Shown here in pieces: positions 49,903 to 59,767 of a DNA stretch of 64,000 nt. The DNA is taken from contig NZ_CP050192.1 of NCBI RefSeq assembly GCF_011694515.1, forward strand, positions 357,932-421,931, written 5' to 3'. This DNA is from Mycobacterium sp. DL592. Its GTDB lineage: Bacteria; Actinomycetota; Actinomycetes; Mycobacteriales; Mycobacteriaceae. A model generated the notes under the pieces. That model was not told the origin of the DNA. It was given only the letters and a program-made list of their open reading frames with translations, and searched no databases. The position numbers and the translations under genes are program-made. Position 1 is the first letter of the stretch. The number at the start of each line of letters is the position of its first letter.

Positions 49903-50814
49903 TTATCGGTTCTGCTGCAGTGCGCTCGCCAACCGGTTGGCGGTATCGCGCTGCCAGGACAGATAAGTGCTGCCCTCGGGCAGGGTCTCGGTGACCCCGA
50001 CGATGGGCACTCCGGCGCTCTGGGCGGCCGCCTGGACCTGCTTGGTGACCGGGGTGATGGTCTGTTCGTTGAACACCACGGCCGCGACTTGCCGGTTCTT
50101 GATCAGGTCGAGCATGGCGGCGACGTCGACGGGCGCCGGGTCGGTGTCCTGCTCGACAGCGCTGGCGAAGCCCTCCGGGGTCTTGTCGGTCAGCCCGGCG
50201 GCTTCCAGCAGGTAGTGCGCGACGGGTTCGGTGGCCACCACGGCCGCGCCGGGGTGGGTGGTGCGGATCGACTTCTCGATCTGCTCGATGGCGTCGGCGT
50301 CGCGGTTGAAGGTCGCGACGTTGGTCTTGTAGTCGGCGGCGTGCGCCGGATCGTCCTGCGACAGTTTGTCGCCGATCGAGGTGGCGACGGCTTTGGCGGT
50401 CCCGAGGTCGTAGAAGACGTGCTCGTTGGCGGGGCTGGGTTCGCCGGTGGCGCTGAGCAGCTTGTAGGCGTCGATCGAGGTGACACCGGGGTGGCCGGCG
50501 AGCACGTCGTCGACCCAGTGGTCGTAGCCGCCGCCGTTGTAGACCACCAGGGCGGCGTCGGTGATCGCGGCCGCGTCCGACGGGCTGGCTTCGAAGGAAT
50601 GCGGATCAGCTGAGGCGTTGGTGATGATCGCCTTCACCTTGGCGTGGTCGCCGGCGACGGCCTGGGCGACGCTGCCCCACACGTTGGTGGAGGCGACGAC
50701 GGACGGGGGCCCGGATTTGGTGTCGGCCCCACCGGTGTTCTTGTCACCGCCGCACGCACTCAGCCCGACTGACAACACCAACGCCGACACTGCGACAACC
50801 GCACCTGCGCGCAC
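49903..50814 (-). CDS. metal ABC transporter substrate-binding lipoprotein (ZnuA-like)
   Basis: 303 residues. Lipobox LSAC (VGLSACGGD). Cluster A-I metal-binding protein features: TNVWGSVAQAVAGDHAKV, DPHSFEASPSD (His), ANEHVFYD (His), EPVAHYLLEAAG (His) and a C-terminal ETLPEG. It captures Zn(II)/Mn(II) outside the membrane. The GTG follows AGAAGGAGC. A Zur-like palindrome lies 20-40 bp upstream. Confidence 0.92.
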   Translation of the reverse strand: MRAGAVVAVSALVLSVGLSACGGDKNTGGADTKSGPPSVVASTNVWGSVAQAVAGDHAKVKAIITNASADPHSFEASPSDAAAITDAALVVYNGGGYDHWVDDVLAGHPGVTSIDAYKLLSATGEPSPANEHVFYDLGTAKAVATSIGDKLSQDDPAHAADYKTNVATFNRDADAIEQIEKSIRTTHPGAAVVATEPVAHYLLEAAGLTDKTPEGFASAVEQDTDPAPVDVAAMLDLIKNRQVAAVVFNEQTITPVTKQVQAAAQSAGVPIVGVTETLPEGSTYLSWQRDTANRLASALQQNR

Positions 50815-50833
50815 GACCGCTCCTTCTAATACA

Positions 50834-50852
50834 AATGAAAACCGTTTCCAAT
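50834..50852 (-). promoter_or_regulatory. Zur-box-like palindrome for the zinc importer
   Basis: AATGAAAAC-C-GTTTCCAAT has imperfect 9-bp arms (7 of 9 paired) in the gap before the importer operon. It resembles the A/T-rich TGAAAA...TTTTCA type of mycobacterial Zur boxes. Confidence 0.5.
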
Positions 50853-50895
50853 AAAGTCTAGAGTACTGATGCGGGGTTTACGCAAGCCGATCCGC

Positions 50896-50901
50896 TAGCC
50901 T
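50896..50901 (+). promoter_or_regulatory. leaderless -10 element of the LacI gene (TAGCCT)
   Basis: TAGCCT with 8 nt to ATG 50910, on the other strand from the importer promoter. Confidence 0.4.
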
Positions 50902-50909
50902 CACAGAGC

Positions 50910-52010
50910 ATGTCCAGAAGTCCCGCGCCGCGGCGCCGGGCGACGCTGGCCTCATTGGCGGCCGAACTCAAGGTTTCACGCACCACGATCTCCAATGCCT
51001 ACAACCGGCCCGACCAGTTGTCGGCCGATCTGCGCGAGCGCGTGCTGGCCACGGCCAAGCGCCTCGGCTATCCGGGTCCGGACCCAGTGGCTCGCTCACT
51101 GCGAACCCGCAAGGCCGGTGCGGTCGGGTTGCTCATCACCGAACCGCTGACGTACTCGTTCAACGATCCGGCAGCACTCAATTTCGTTGCCGGACTGGCC
51201 GAATCGTGCGAAGAAGTCGGACAAGGCCTGCTGCTGGTGGCGGCCGGCCCGGGCCGCAGCGTCACTGACGGCACCAATGCGGTGTTGTCGGCGGGTGTGG
51301 ACGGCTTCGTCATCTACGCCGCCTCCGACGACGACCCCTATCTGCAGACCGTGTTGCAGCGCCACCTGCCGGTCGTCGTCGTCGACCAGCCCAAGGATGT
51401 CCCCGGGGCGTCGCGGGTCTGCATCGATGACCGCGCGGCCATGCGCGGGATAGCCGAGTACGTGATCGGCCTCGGCCACCACGAGATCGGCCTGCTGACA
51501 ATGCGACTGGGCAGGGAGCCCGGCCCGGGCGGCCACGGCACCGGCCTGGTGACCCCGGATCGGTTGCGGCATTCGCACTTTCACGTCCAAAGCGAGCGGA
51601 TCGCCGGGGTGCTCGACGCCATGGCCTCGGCGGGCCTGGATCCCGCCACCCTGACCATCGTCGAGAGCTACGAACACCTGCCGGCCTCCGGCGCCGCGGC
51701 CGCCGAACACGCGCTGCAGGCCAACCCGCACCTGTCCGCACTGCTGTGCACCACCGACGTGCTGGCCATCTCGGCGATGGATTACCTACGCGCCCATGGC
51801 ATTTACGTACCCGGCCAGATGACCGTGACGGGCTTCGACGGAATTCCCGAAGCCCTGAACCGGGGGTTGACCACGGTGTCGCAGCCCAGCCTGGAGAAGG
51901 GCAAGCGGGCCGGGCGGCTGCTGCACAGCCCGCCGCGCGACGGACTGCCGGTCATCGATGTGTTGTCGACCGAACTGGTCCGCGGCCGCACCGCCGGACC
52001 GCCGGCCTAG
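50910..52010 (+). CDS. LacI-family transcriptional regulator (Rv3575c-like)
   Basis: 366 residues. N-terminal HTH ATLASLAAELKVSRTTISNAYNRPDQLSADLRERVL with the hinge RLGYPGPDPVARSLRTRK; the periplasmic-binding-like effector domain fills the rest. It would bind sugars or nucleosides; the target cannot be deduced. In M. tuberculosis Rv3575c, a LacI-family protein, lies next to kstR, so this is probably its counterpart. Its stop overlaps that of otsB (CTAG). Confidence 0.88.
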   Translation: MSRSPAPRRRATLASLAAELKVSRTTISNAYNRPDQLSADLRERVLATAKRLGYPGPDPVARSLRTRKAGAVGLLITEPLTYSFNDPAALNFVAGLAESCEEVGQGLLLVAAGPGRSVTDGTNAVLSAGVDGFVIYAASDDDPYLQTVLQRHLPVVVVDQPKDVPGASRVCIDDRAAMRGIAEYVIGLGHHEIGLLTMRLGREPGPGGHGTGLVTPDRLRHSHFHVQSERIAGVLDAMASAGLDPATLTIVESYEHLPASGAAAAEHALQANPHLSALLCTTDVLAISAMDYLRAHGIYVPGQMTVTGFDGIPEALNRGLTTVSQPSLEKGKRAGRLLHSPPRDGLPVIDVLSTELVRGRTAGPPA

Positions 52011-52774
52011 CCGACCAGCCAGTCGCGGCGGATCTCGTGCAGTACCTGCAGGGCCGCCGCCACGTCGTCGGGCGCCTCGACCCGGTAGCCGGCGCGGGTG
52101 TCGCCCGGGCCCACCTTCACCCCGACGTCGGTTCCGGCCAGCCTGCTGAAGGCCTTCTCGTCGGTCACGTCGTCGCCGAAGAACACGATGGCGTCGGCCT
52201 CGTCGCGCTGCCGCAACAGGTCCAGCGCCTCGCCCTTGTCGGTGTTGATCACCGCGAACTCCCGGACGGCCTTGCCTTCGGTGATGTGGACGTCCCAGCC
52301 GTCGACAGCTGCCAGCGCGGCATCGAGCGCCTGCTGGGCGTGTTCGGGAGCGGTGTTTCGGACATGGAAGGCGACGCTGACCGGTTTGGTCTCGATGGTC
52401 GCGCCCGGGTACCGGGCGGCGATATCGGCCATCGCCTGCTCAATGTCGGCCAGCAACGCCCTGGCGGAGGCGTCGACGGCGTCGAGGAAGTCGGCGTCGA
52501 ACTCCGAACCGTGGCTGCCCACCAGGTGCACGTCGGATGGGGCGCCGGAGAGCACGGCCAGGTCGCGGCGCGCCCGCCCGGAGATCAGTGCGGCCGAGGT
52601 CCCCCGCAGGGCTGCCAGCGCCGCCAGGGCCTCGGCTGCGGCCGGGATGGGGCGCGCGTCGGCGGGGTTGGACACGATCGGTGCGATGGTGCCGTCGAAA
52701 TCGGAAGCCACCAAAAGGCGCGGAACCCGCGCGATGTCGGTCAGCGCGCGATGCAGATCGTCGGGAACAGCCAC
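52007..52774 (-). CDS. otsB: trehalose-6-phosphate phosphatase
   Basis: 255 residues, HAD phosphatase. Motif I DFDGTIAP, motif II SGR in ALISGRARRDL, motif IV FFGDDVTDEKAF. It dephosphorylates trehalose-6-phosphate to trehalose. OtsA is not in the window. The GTG at 52774 is 5 bp after the kstR stop on the same strand. The short single-domain length means it lacks the N-terminal extension of the longer mycobacterial OtsB2. Confidence 0.85.
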   Translation of the reverse strand: MAVPDDLHRALTDIARVPRLLVASDFDGTIAPIVSNPADARPIPAAAEALAALAALRGTSAALISGRARRDLAVLSGAPSDVHLVGSHGSEFDADFLDAVDASARALLADIEQAMADIAARYPGATIETKPVSVAFHVRNTAPEHAQQALDAALAAVDGWDVHITEGKAVREFAVINTDKGEALDLLRQRDEADAIVFFGDDVTDEKAFSRLAGTDVGVKVGPGDTRAGYRVEAPDDVAAALQVLHEIRRDWLVG

Positions 52775-52779
52775 CGGCT

Positions 52780-53442
52780 CTAGGGTGCGCCCTCGTCGCC
52801 GATCAACAGCCGCACCGCAAGGTCCAGACGTTTGCTGACGTCGGTGGCTGAAGCGCGCCGCGTCAGCCAGGCGAGCAAATTCGACAGCCACACATCGGAG
52901 ATGACGCGGGCGATGTGGTACTGGTCTTCGGTCGGTTCGCCGTCGCTCATCGCCCTGGCGAACATGCTGTCGATGATCTTCTCGACGTGATCAACCTCAC
53001 CGGCCGCCGAGGCGTCGGCGAACACGTAGGCCCGCGTCATCGCCTCGGTCAGCAGTGGGTTGCGCTGCATGGCCCGATTGAGCTTGCCCACCATGAAGTT
53101 CAGCCGATGGAAGGGTGTGCCACCAGAGACGGCGGACCGGTCGGTCTTGGCGTCGATGCGCTCGAACTCGCGGGCCAGGGCCGAAACGAGCAGGTGCACC
53201 TTCGACGGGAAGTAGCGGTAGAGCGTACCGACGGCCACGTCGGCCCGGTCGGCGACCGCGCGCATCTGTACAGCCTCGTAACCGCCCTTGGAGGCGATCG
53301 CCATGGTGGCGTCGAGGATGCGCTTGCGACGTTCACGCTGCGCCTCGGAGCCCAGCTCGGACTCGGCAAGCACCGACACCGGCATCACCTCGCGCGGCTG
53401 CGACCCGGATCCGGCCGACGATTTCTGCGCGGGCGATGACAT
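52780..53442 (-). CDS. kstR: cholesterol catabolism repressor KstR
   Basis: 220 residues, TetR family. The DNA-binding region (RRKRILDATMAIASKGGYEAVQMRAVADRADVAVGTLYRYFPSK) is nearly identical to M. tuberculosis KstR (Rv3574). It binds 3-oxo-cholestenoyl-CoA-type inducers and represses a large regulon. ATG 53442 follows a GGAAGGAGC ribosome site. A KstR box lies upstream, so it is autoregulated, sharing a promoter region with fadE34. Confidence 0.96.
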   Translation of the reverse strand: MSSPAQKSSAGSGSQPREVMPVSVLAESELGSEAQRERRKRILDATMAIASKGGYEAVQMRAVADRADVAVGTLYRYFPSKVHLLVSALAREFERIDAKTDRSAVSGGTPFHRLNFMVGKLNRAMQRNPLLTEAMTRAYVFADASAAGEVDHVEKIIDSMFARAMSDGEPTEDQYHIARVISDVWLSNLLAWLTRRASATDVSKRLDLAVRLLIGDEGAP

Positions 53443-53582
53443 GGCTGGACGGCTCCTTCCGTGCGCGGTCGTGGAGAAACGATACGCATTGCTACGGTGC
53501 GCGGCGCTTCTGTTCATCCCCCACGTCGGCCGCGTGTCCTGCTGGTATGGCGGTCGACTTGACGGTTGATCGCTGGCACTAT

Positions 53583-53596
53583 TAGAACACGTTCTA
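53583..53596. promoter_or_regulatory. KstR box 1 (kstR/fadE34)
   Basis: TAGAACACGTTCTA fits the KstR consensus TnnAACnnGTTnnA with 6-bp inverted arms around AC. It sits 54 bp before fadE34 and 141 bp before kstR. Confidence 0.85.
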
Positions 53597-53649
53597 GTGG
53601 GTCGAGACGTTTTTCAGCGGCCCTTCTTTGTCAAACCTAGGAGCCGACG

Positions 53650-55755
53650 GTGTCAGCGACCATCACCGACGAACAGTTTGCCGCCCGCGAGTTGGTTCGC
53701 AGCTGGGCCTCGTCAGCGACGGCGCACGCCGCGGTGCGGGAAGTCGAGCAGGGCACCCCCGACGCCTGGCGGCCGGTCTACTCCGGGCTGGCCGAGCTCG
53801 GACTGTTCGGAGTGGCGGTACCCGAGGAGGCCGGCGGCGCCGGCGGTTCGCTTCAGGATTTGACCGCCATGGTCGAGGAGGCGGCCCGCGCATTGATCCC
53901 CGGACCGGTCGTGACCACCGCGCTGGCCACCCTGGTGGTGACTGACCAGGACCTCCTCGACGCGCTGGCCTCGGGGCAGCGCACCGCGGGTGTGGCATTG
54001 CGCGCCGATCTGCGCGACGAGGGCGGCCGGGTCTCCGGCACCGTCGAGACGGTGCTGGGCGCCGACGCGGGTGGCGTGCTGCTGCTGCCGGTCGGTGACG
54101 CTGTCGTGCTGGTCGATGCCGCCGGCGACGGTGTGACCGTCGAGTTACTGGAGGCCACCGACTTCTCCCGCCCGCTGGCCCGCGTGACGTTGGCCTCCGC
54201 GGCGGCCACCACGTTGTCGGTGTCGCGGCGACGCTTCGAGGATCTGGCCGCGACGCTGCTGGCGGCCGAGGCCGCCGGGGTGGCGCTGTGGGCGCTGGAG
54301 ACCGCCACCGAGTACGCCAAGGTGCGCGAGCAGTTCGGCAAGCCGATCGGCAGCTTCCAGGCGATCAAGCACATGTGCGCCGAGATGCTGCTGCGCTCGC
54401 AGCAGGCCGCCGTGGCCGCGGCTGACGCGGCGGTCGCGGGGTCGGGTTCTGACGACGACCAGCTGGCGATCGCCGCCGCGATCGCCGCCGCGATCGGGAT
54501 CGGCTCGGCCCAGACCAACGCCAAGGACGCCATCCAGGTGCTCGGCGGTATCGGGATCACCTGGGAGCACGACGCTCACCTCTATCTGCGGCGCGCCTAC
54601 GGGATCGGCCATTTCCTCGGTGGCCGTCCGGCATGGCTGCGCCGGGTCGCGACGCTGACGCTGCAGGGCGTGCGCCGCGAACTGCACGTCGATTTGGAGT
54701 CGGTGGCGCACCTGCAGCCCGAGATCGCCGCCGCGGTCGCCGAGGTGGCGGCCCTGCCGCTCGAGCAGCGCCAGCCCGCGTTGGCAGGCAACGGCCTGCT
54801 GGCGCCGCACTGGCCGAAGCCCCACGGCCGCAACGCTTCTCCGGCCGAGCAGCTGCTGATCGACCAGGAGCTGGCCGCCGCGGGCATCCAACGGCCCGAT
54901 CTGGTGATCGGCTGGTGGGCGCTTCCGACCATCCTCGACGCCGGCACACCCGAGCAGATCGAGCGGTTCGTGGCGCCGACACTGCGGGGCGAGCTCATCT
55001 GGTGCCAGCTGTTCAGCGAGCCGGGTGCGGGTTCGGACCTCGCCGCGTTGCGCATGAAAGCTGTTCGGGCCGAAGGTGGTTGGCGCTTGACCGGGCAGAA
55101 GGTGTGGAACTCTGCTGCGCAGAAGGCGCACTACGGGGTATGCCTGGCCAGGACGGATCAGGACGCGCCCAAGCACAAGGGCATCACCTACTTCATCGTC
55201 GACATGAAAACCCCGGGCATCGTGGTGCGCCCACTACGTGAGATCACCGGCGACGAATTGTTCAACGAGGTCTTCTTCGACGACGTCTTCGTACCCGACG
55301 AGCTGGTGGTCGGTGCGGTCAACGACGGCTGGCGGCTGGCCCGCACCACGCTGGCCAACGAGCGTGTCGCCATGGCCGGTGGCACCGCACTGGGCAACCC
55401 GGTGGAGGAGATGTTGCAGTCGGCGGCGAAGCACGAGCTCGACACCGCACTGCTCGACCGGGTGGGAGAGCTGATCCTGTCCGCACAGGCCGGCTCCCTG
55501 CTGGATCAGCGCATCGCCCAGCTGGCGGTCGCAGGCTTGGACACCGGCGCAGAAGCCAGTGCCCGCAAGCTGATCGGGGTGCGCCACCGCCAGGAGCTGG
55601 CGGAGTTCCGGATGGAATTGTCGGAGTCCGCAGGCGCCGTCGTCGACAAGCGCGTGCACGACTTCCTCAACACCCGCTGCCTGTCCATCGCCGGCGGCAC
55701 CGAGCAGATCCTGCTCACCATGGCCGGCGAACGTCTGCTCGGCCTGCCCCGCTGA
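53650..55755 (+). CDS. fadE34: acyl-CoA dehydrogenase FadE34 (steroid side-chain catabolism)
   Basis: 701 residues, about twice normal length, because two acyl-CoA dehydrogenase-like halves are fused (first half ends LRRAYGIGHFLGG near 325; second begins around 330 with HLQPEIAAAVAEVAAL). The second half has NTRCLSIAGGTEQILL and the first QVLGGIGITWEHDAHLYLRRAYG. It is similar to Rv3573c and probably dehydrogenates a steroid-CoA side chain. GTG start with AGGAG upstream; preceded by a KstR box. Confidence 0.9.
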   Translation: MSATITDEQFAARELVRSWASSATAHAAVREVEQGTPDAWRPVYSGLAELGLFGVAVPEEAGGAGGSLQDLTAMVEEAARALIPGPVVTTALATLVVTDQDLLDALASGQRTAGVALRADLRDEGGRVSGTVETVLGADAGGVLLLPVGDAVVLVDAAGDGVTVELLEATDFSRPLARVTLASAAATTLSVSRRRFEDLAATLLAAEAAGVALWALETATEYAKVREQFGKPIGSFQAIKHMCAEMLLRSQQAAVAAADAAVAGSGSDDDQLAIAAAIAAAIGIGSAQTNAKDAIQVLGGIGITWEHDAHLYLRRAYGIGHFLGGRPAWLRRVATLTLQGVRRELHVDLESVAHLQPEIAAAVAEVAALPLEQRQPALAGNGLLAPHWPKPHGRNASPAEQLLIDQELAAAGIQRPDLVIGWWALPTILDAGTPEQIERFVAPTLRGELIWCQLFSEPGAGSDLAALRMKAVRAEGGWRLTGQKVWNSAAQKAHYGVCLARTDQDAPKHKGITYFIVDMKTPGIVVRPLREITGDELFNEVFFDDVFVPDELVVGAVNDGWRLARTTLANERVAMAGGTALGNPVEEMLQSAAKHELDTALLDRVGELILSAQAGSLLDQRIAQLAVAGLDTGAEASARKLIGVRHRQELAEFRMELSESAGAVVDKRVHDFLNTRCLSIAGGTEQILLTMAGERLLGLPR

Positions 55756-55840
55756 GCGCGGTTTCGTCTCGACGGTGCGGTGTCATCCGCAACACGCCGC
55801 GGCCACCGTATGACGATTCACACTCGCGGCGCGAAGCGGC

Positions 55841-56908
55841 CTACTCGTCGTAGGTGACCTCGACCGAGTCGGTCTTCGGCAGTGCCTGACACGCCAGGAT
55901 CAGACCGTCGGCGATGTCATCAGGTTCGAGGACGTCGTTGATGTCCATCTCGACCTCGCCGGAGCGCATGACCACCGCGCAGGCGCCGCAATGTCCTTCG
56001 CGGCAGGAGAACGGTACGTCGAGGCCCTTGTCGATGAGGATGTCGAGCAGCTTGGCGCTGCGCGGCCACGAGACGGTGTGGGTCTGCCCGTCGAGCTCGA
56101 CGACGGCGGTGGCCGGCGGCTCGTCGCCCTCGTCGGTGATCTTCACGGCGGCGAACGGGTCGGTGTCCAGCGACCGGAACACCTCGACGTGCACCTGTTT
56201 GGAGGGGACCCTCAGCAACTCCAACGCGTCCTGGGCGGCCTGCATGAACGGGCCGGGGCCGCAGATGAAGGCCTGCCGGTCGGTGTAGGGCGCCATCAGC
56301 TTGCTCAGCGCCGGCGTGCTCGGCAGGCCCTGCACGGATTCCAGCCAGTGCACGACGGTCAGCCGGTCGGGGTATTTGGCGGCCAGCTCGCGCAGCGCCC
56401 CGGCGAAGATGACGTTGGCTTCGTCACGGTTGGCGTAGAGCAGCGTGACCTGCCCGGCGCCCTGGGAGAGCGCCGACTTGCAGATCGCCAGCATCGGGGT
56501 GATGCCGCTGCCGGCGGCGATCAGCAGGAAGTCGTCGTCGAGTGTCCTGGGGACGAAGGTTCCCGACGGCGCGAGCACATGAATCCGCATGCCCTTGTGC
56601 GCGTGGTCGCACAGCCAGTTCGAGGCGTACCCGTCGACGGTGCGCTTGACCGTGACGGTCAGGGCGTCGTCGGTGAACGGCGAGCTGGACAGCGAGTAGC
56701 AGCGGGCCACCGAGCCGGTGCGGTCGCTGGGGATGCGCAAGGTCAGGAACTGTCCGGGCGCGTAGCGCAGCCGCTCGGCGGGAACGTCGGCGCCGGCCGG
56801 CACGCCGAACACCAGCGAGCGTGCATCGCTGGTCTCGGCGACGACGTCGGTCACTTCGAGTTCAAGGACGTGGCTGCCCAAGGGCTCGTCCGGCGGCACC
56901 TGCGTCAC
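55841..56908 (-). CDS. kshB: 3-ketosteroid 9-alpha-hydroxylase reductase KshB
   Basis: 355 residues. FAD domain with RCYSLSSSP, NAD domain with GSGITPMLAICKS, and a C-terminal plant-type [2Fe-2S] ferredoxin domain, CREGHCGACAVV ... ACQAL. It passes electrons from NADH to KshA for 9-alpha-hydroxylation of steroid nuclei. It is preceded by KstR box 2 on the other side of the start and is divergent from hsaA. KshA is not in the window. Confidence 0.93.
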   Translation of the reverse strand: MTQVPPDEPLGSHVLELEVTDVVAETSDARSLVFGVPAGADVPAERLRYAPGQFLTLRIPSDRTGSVARCYSLSSSPFTDDALTVTVKRTVDGYASNWLCDHAHKGMRIHVLAPSGTFVPRTLDDDFLLIAAGSGITPMLAICKSALSQGAGQVTLLYANRDEANVIFAGALRELAAKYPDRLTVVHWLESVQGLPSTPALSKLMAPYTDRQAFICGPGPFMQAAQDALELLRVPSKQVHVEVFRSLDTDPFAAVKITDEGDEPPATAVVELDGQTHTVSWPRSAKLLDILIDKGLDVPFSCREGHCGACAVVMRSGEVEMDINDVLEPDDIADGLILACQALPKTDSVEVTYDE

Positions 56909-56935
56909 GTTGCTTAGCCTTCCCTTTCGCAGAAC

Positions 56936-56949
56936 TAGAACAGGTTACA
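56936..56949. promoter_or_regulatory. KstR box 2 (kshB side)
   Basis: TAGAACAGGTTACA fits TnnAACnnGTTnnA exactly at all eight fixed positions. It lies 28 bp upstream of the kshB ATG. Confidence 0.8.
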
Positions 56950-57003
56950 GAAATGACCATCCATACCGCCACCAGCCCCAGTACCGCGCTGCTCGACACA
57001 AAT

Positions 57004-57017
57004 CGTAACGTGTTCTA
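57004..57017. promoter_or_regulatory. KstR box 3 (hsaA side)
   Basis: CGTAACGTGTTCTA fits TnnAACnnGTTnnA with one mismatch (C for the first T). It lies 37 bp before the hsaA GTG. Confidence 0.7.
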
Positions 57018-57053
57018 GTCTGGGTCCAGTAACGCATTTCTGGGAGGCATGCA

Positions 57054-58244
57054 GTGACGTCCATTCAACAGCGTGACGCGCAATCGGTCCTAGCCGGTAT
57101 TGACGAGTTGCTCCCGCGGCTGCGGGAGCGGGCCCAGGAGACCGAGGATCTGCGCCGGGTACCCGAAGCCACGGTCGCCGAGCTCGACGAGGTCGGGTTC
57201 TTCAAGCTGGTACAGCCCGAGCAGTGGGGTGGCTTGCAGTCCGACCCGACGCTGTTCTTCGAGGCGGTGCGCCGGCTGGCCAGCGCCTGCGGGTCCACCG
57301 GCTGGGCGATGGGCATTCTCGGTGTGCACAACTGGCACCTGGCCCAGTTCGAGCAGCAGGCCCAGCAGGACGTCTGGGGTGACGACCCAACGGTGCGGAT
57401 CTCGTCGTCCTACGCACCGATGGGCGCCGGTGTCGTGACGGAGTCCGGCGACGGCTACATCGTCAACGGCGCATGGCGCTGGTCGTCGGGTTGCGATCAC
57501 GCCAGCTGGACGTTCGTCGGCGGCCCGGTGATCAAGGACGGCCGCCCCGTCGACTTCGGCAGCTTCCTGATCCCGATCAGCGACTACAAGATCATCGACG
57601 ACTGGTATGTGGTCGGGCTCAAGGGCACCGGCTCCAAGACGTTGGAGATCAAGGACGTCTTCGTGCCGCGGCACCGCTTCCAGTCGTTCAAGGCCATGAG
57701 CGACGGCACCGCGCCCGGACTGAAGACCAACACCGCGCCGGTGTACAAGATGCCTTGGGGAACAATGCATCCCACCACCATCTCGACTCCGATCGTCGGT
57801 ATGGCGTTCGGCGCCTACGACGCTCACATCGAGCACCAGGGCAAGCGGTTGCGTGCCGCCTACGCAGGCGAGAAGGCCAAGGACGATCCGTTCGCCAAGG
57901 TCCGGATCGCCGAGGCCGGCAGCGATATCGACGCGGCGTGGCTGCAGCTGTCGGGCAACCTCGCCGACGAGTACGCACTGCTGTTGGCGGGCAAGGAAGT
58001 TCCGCTAGAGCTGCGGGCCAAGGCTCGCCGCGACCAGGTGCGCGCCAGCCAGCGGGCGATCACGGCGATCGACCGGCTCTTCGAGGCTGCCGGTGCCACC
58101 GCCCTGCAGACCGAGACTGCGCTGCAGCGGTTCTGGCGTGACGCGCACGCCGGCCGGGTGCACGCCGCCAACGATGCCGAGCGGGCCTACGTGATGTTCG
58201 GCAACCAGGAGTTCGGTCTGCCTCTCGGCGACACCATGGTGTAG
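57054..58244 (+). CDS. hsaA: 3-HSA hydroxylase, oxygenase subunit HsaA
   Basis: 396 residues, group D flavin monooxygenase (acyl-CoA dehydrogenase fold). STGWAMGILGVHNWHLAQF, YIVNGAWRWSSGCDHASWTFVGG and LKGTGSKTLEIKDVFVP mark the family. It ortho-hydroxylates 3-HSA to 3,4-DHSA with reduced FMN from HsaB. GTG 57054 follows GGGAGG. The next gene, 54 bp on, is hsaC, not hsaD. Confidence 0.95.
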   Translation: MTSIQQRDAQSVLAGIDELLPRLRERAQETEDLRRVPEATVAELDEVGFFKLVQPEQWGGLQSDPTLFFEAVRRLASACGSTGWAMGILGVHNWHLAQFEQQAQQDVWGDDPTVRISSSYAPMGAGVVTESGDGYIVNGAWRWSSGCDHASWTFVGGPVIKDGRPVDFGSFLIPISDYKIIDDWYVVGLKGTGSKTLEIKDVFVPRHRFQSFKAMSDGTAPGLKTNTAPVYKMPWGTMHPTTISTPIVGMAFGAYDAHIEHQGKRLRAAYAGEKAKDDPFAKVRIAEAGSDIDAAWLQLSGNLADEYALLLAGKEVPLELRAKARRDQVRASQRAITAIDRLFEAAGATALQTETALQRFWRDAHAGRVHAANDAERAYVMFGNQEFGLPLGDTMV

Positions 58245-59198
<954 letters not shown>

Positions 59199-59200
59199 CG

Positions 59201-59767
59201 ATGTCCGCCCCTGAGATCGACCCGCGCACGTTCCGCCACGTGCTCGGCCAGTTCTGCACCGGCATCACCATCATCACCACGATGCATGACGATGTGCCCA
59301 ACGGCTTTGCCTGCCAATCGTTTGCGGCTCTGTCGCTGGAACCGCCGCTGGTGTTGTTCTGCCCGACCAAGGTGTCGCGGTCGTGGCAGGCCATCGAGGC
59401 CAGCGGCAAATTCTGCGTCAACGTGCTGACCGAAAAGCAGCGAGATACCTGCGCGCGGTTCGGATCCCGCGAGCCCGACAAGTTCGCCGGCGTGGACTGG
59501 CATCTGTCCAAGCTCGGGTCCCCGGTGCTGGACAACTCGCTGGCCCACATCGACTGCACCGTGCATTCGGTGCACGACGGCGGCGACCATTTCGTGGTGT
59601 TCGGTCTGGTGCACTCGCTGTCTGAGGTGCCGAAGGTCAAACCCCGTCCGCTGCTGTTCTATCGCGGCGAGTACACCGGCATTGAGCCGGACAAGAACAC
59701 CCCCGCGCAGTGGCGTGACGACCTCGAGGCCTTCCTGACCACGACCACCAACGACACCTGGCTTTAG
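59201..59767 (+). CDS. hsaB: flavin reductase HsaB
   Basis: 188 residues of the flavin reductase-like (RutF-type) family: FRHVLGQFCTGITIITT, NGFACQSFAALSLEPPLVLFCP and GVDWHLSKLGSPVLDNSLAHIDC. It supplies reduced FMN to HsaA using NADH. ATG 59201 is 2 bp after the hsaC stop. Its stop overlaps the convergent lipase gene stop (TTAG, 59764-59767). In M. tuberculosis, nat follows; it is absent here. Confidence 0.94.
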   Translation: MSAPEIDPRTFRHVLGQFCTGITIITTMHDDVPNGFACQSFAALSLEPPLVLFCPTKVSRSWQAIEASGKFCVNVLTEKQRDTCARFGSREPDKFAGVDWHLSKLGSPVLDNSLAHIDCTVHSVHDGGDHFVVFGLVHSLSEVPKVKPRPLLFYRGEYTGIEPDKNTPAQWRDDLEAFLTTTTNDTWL

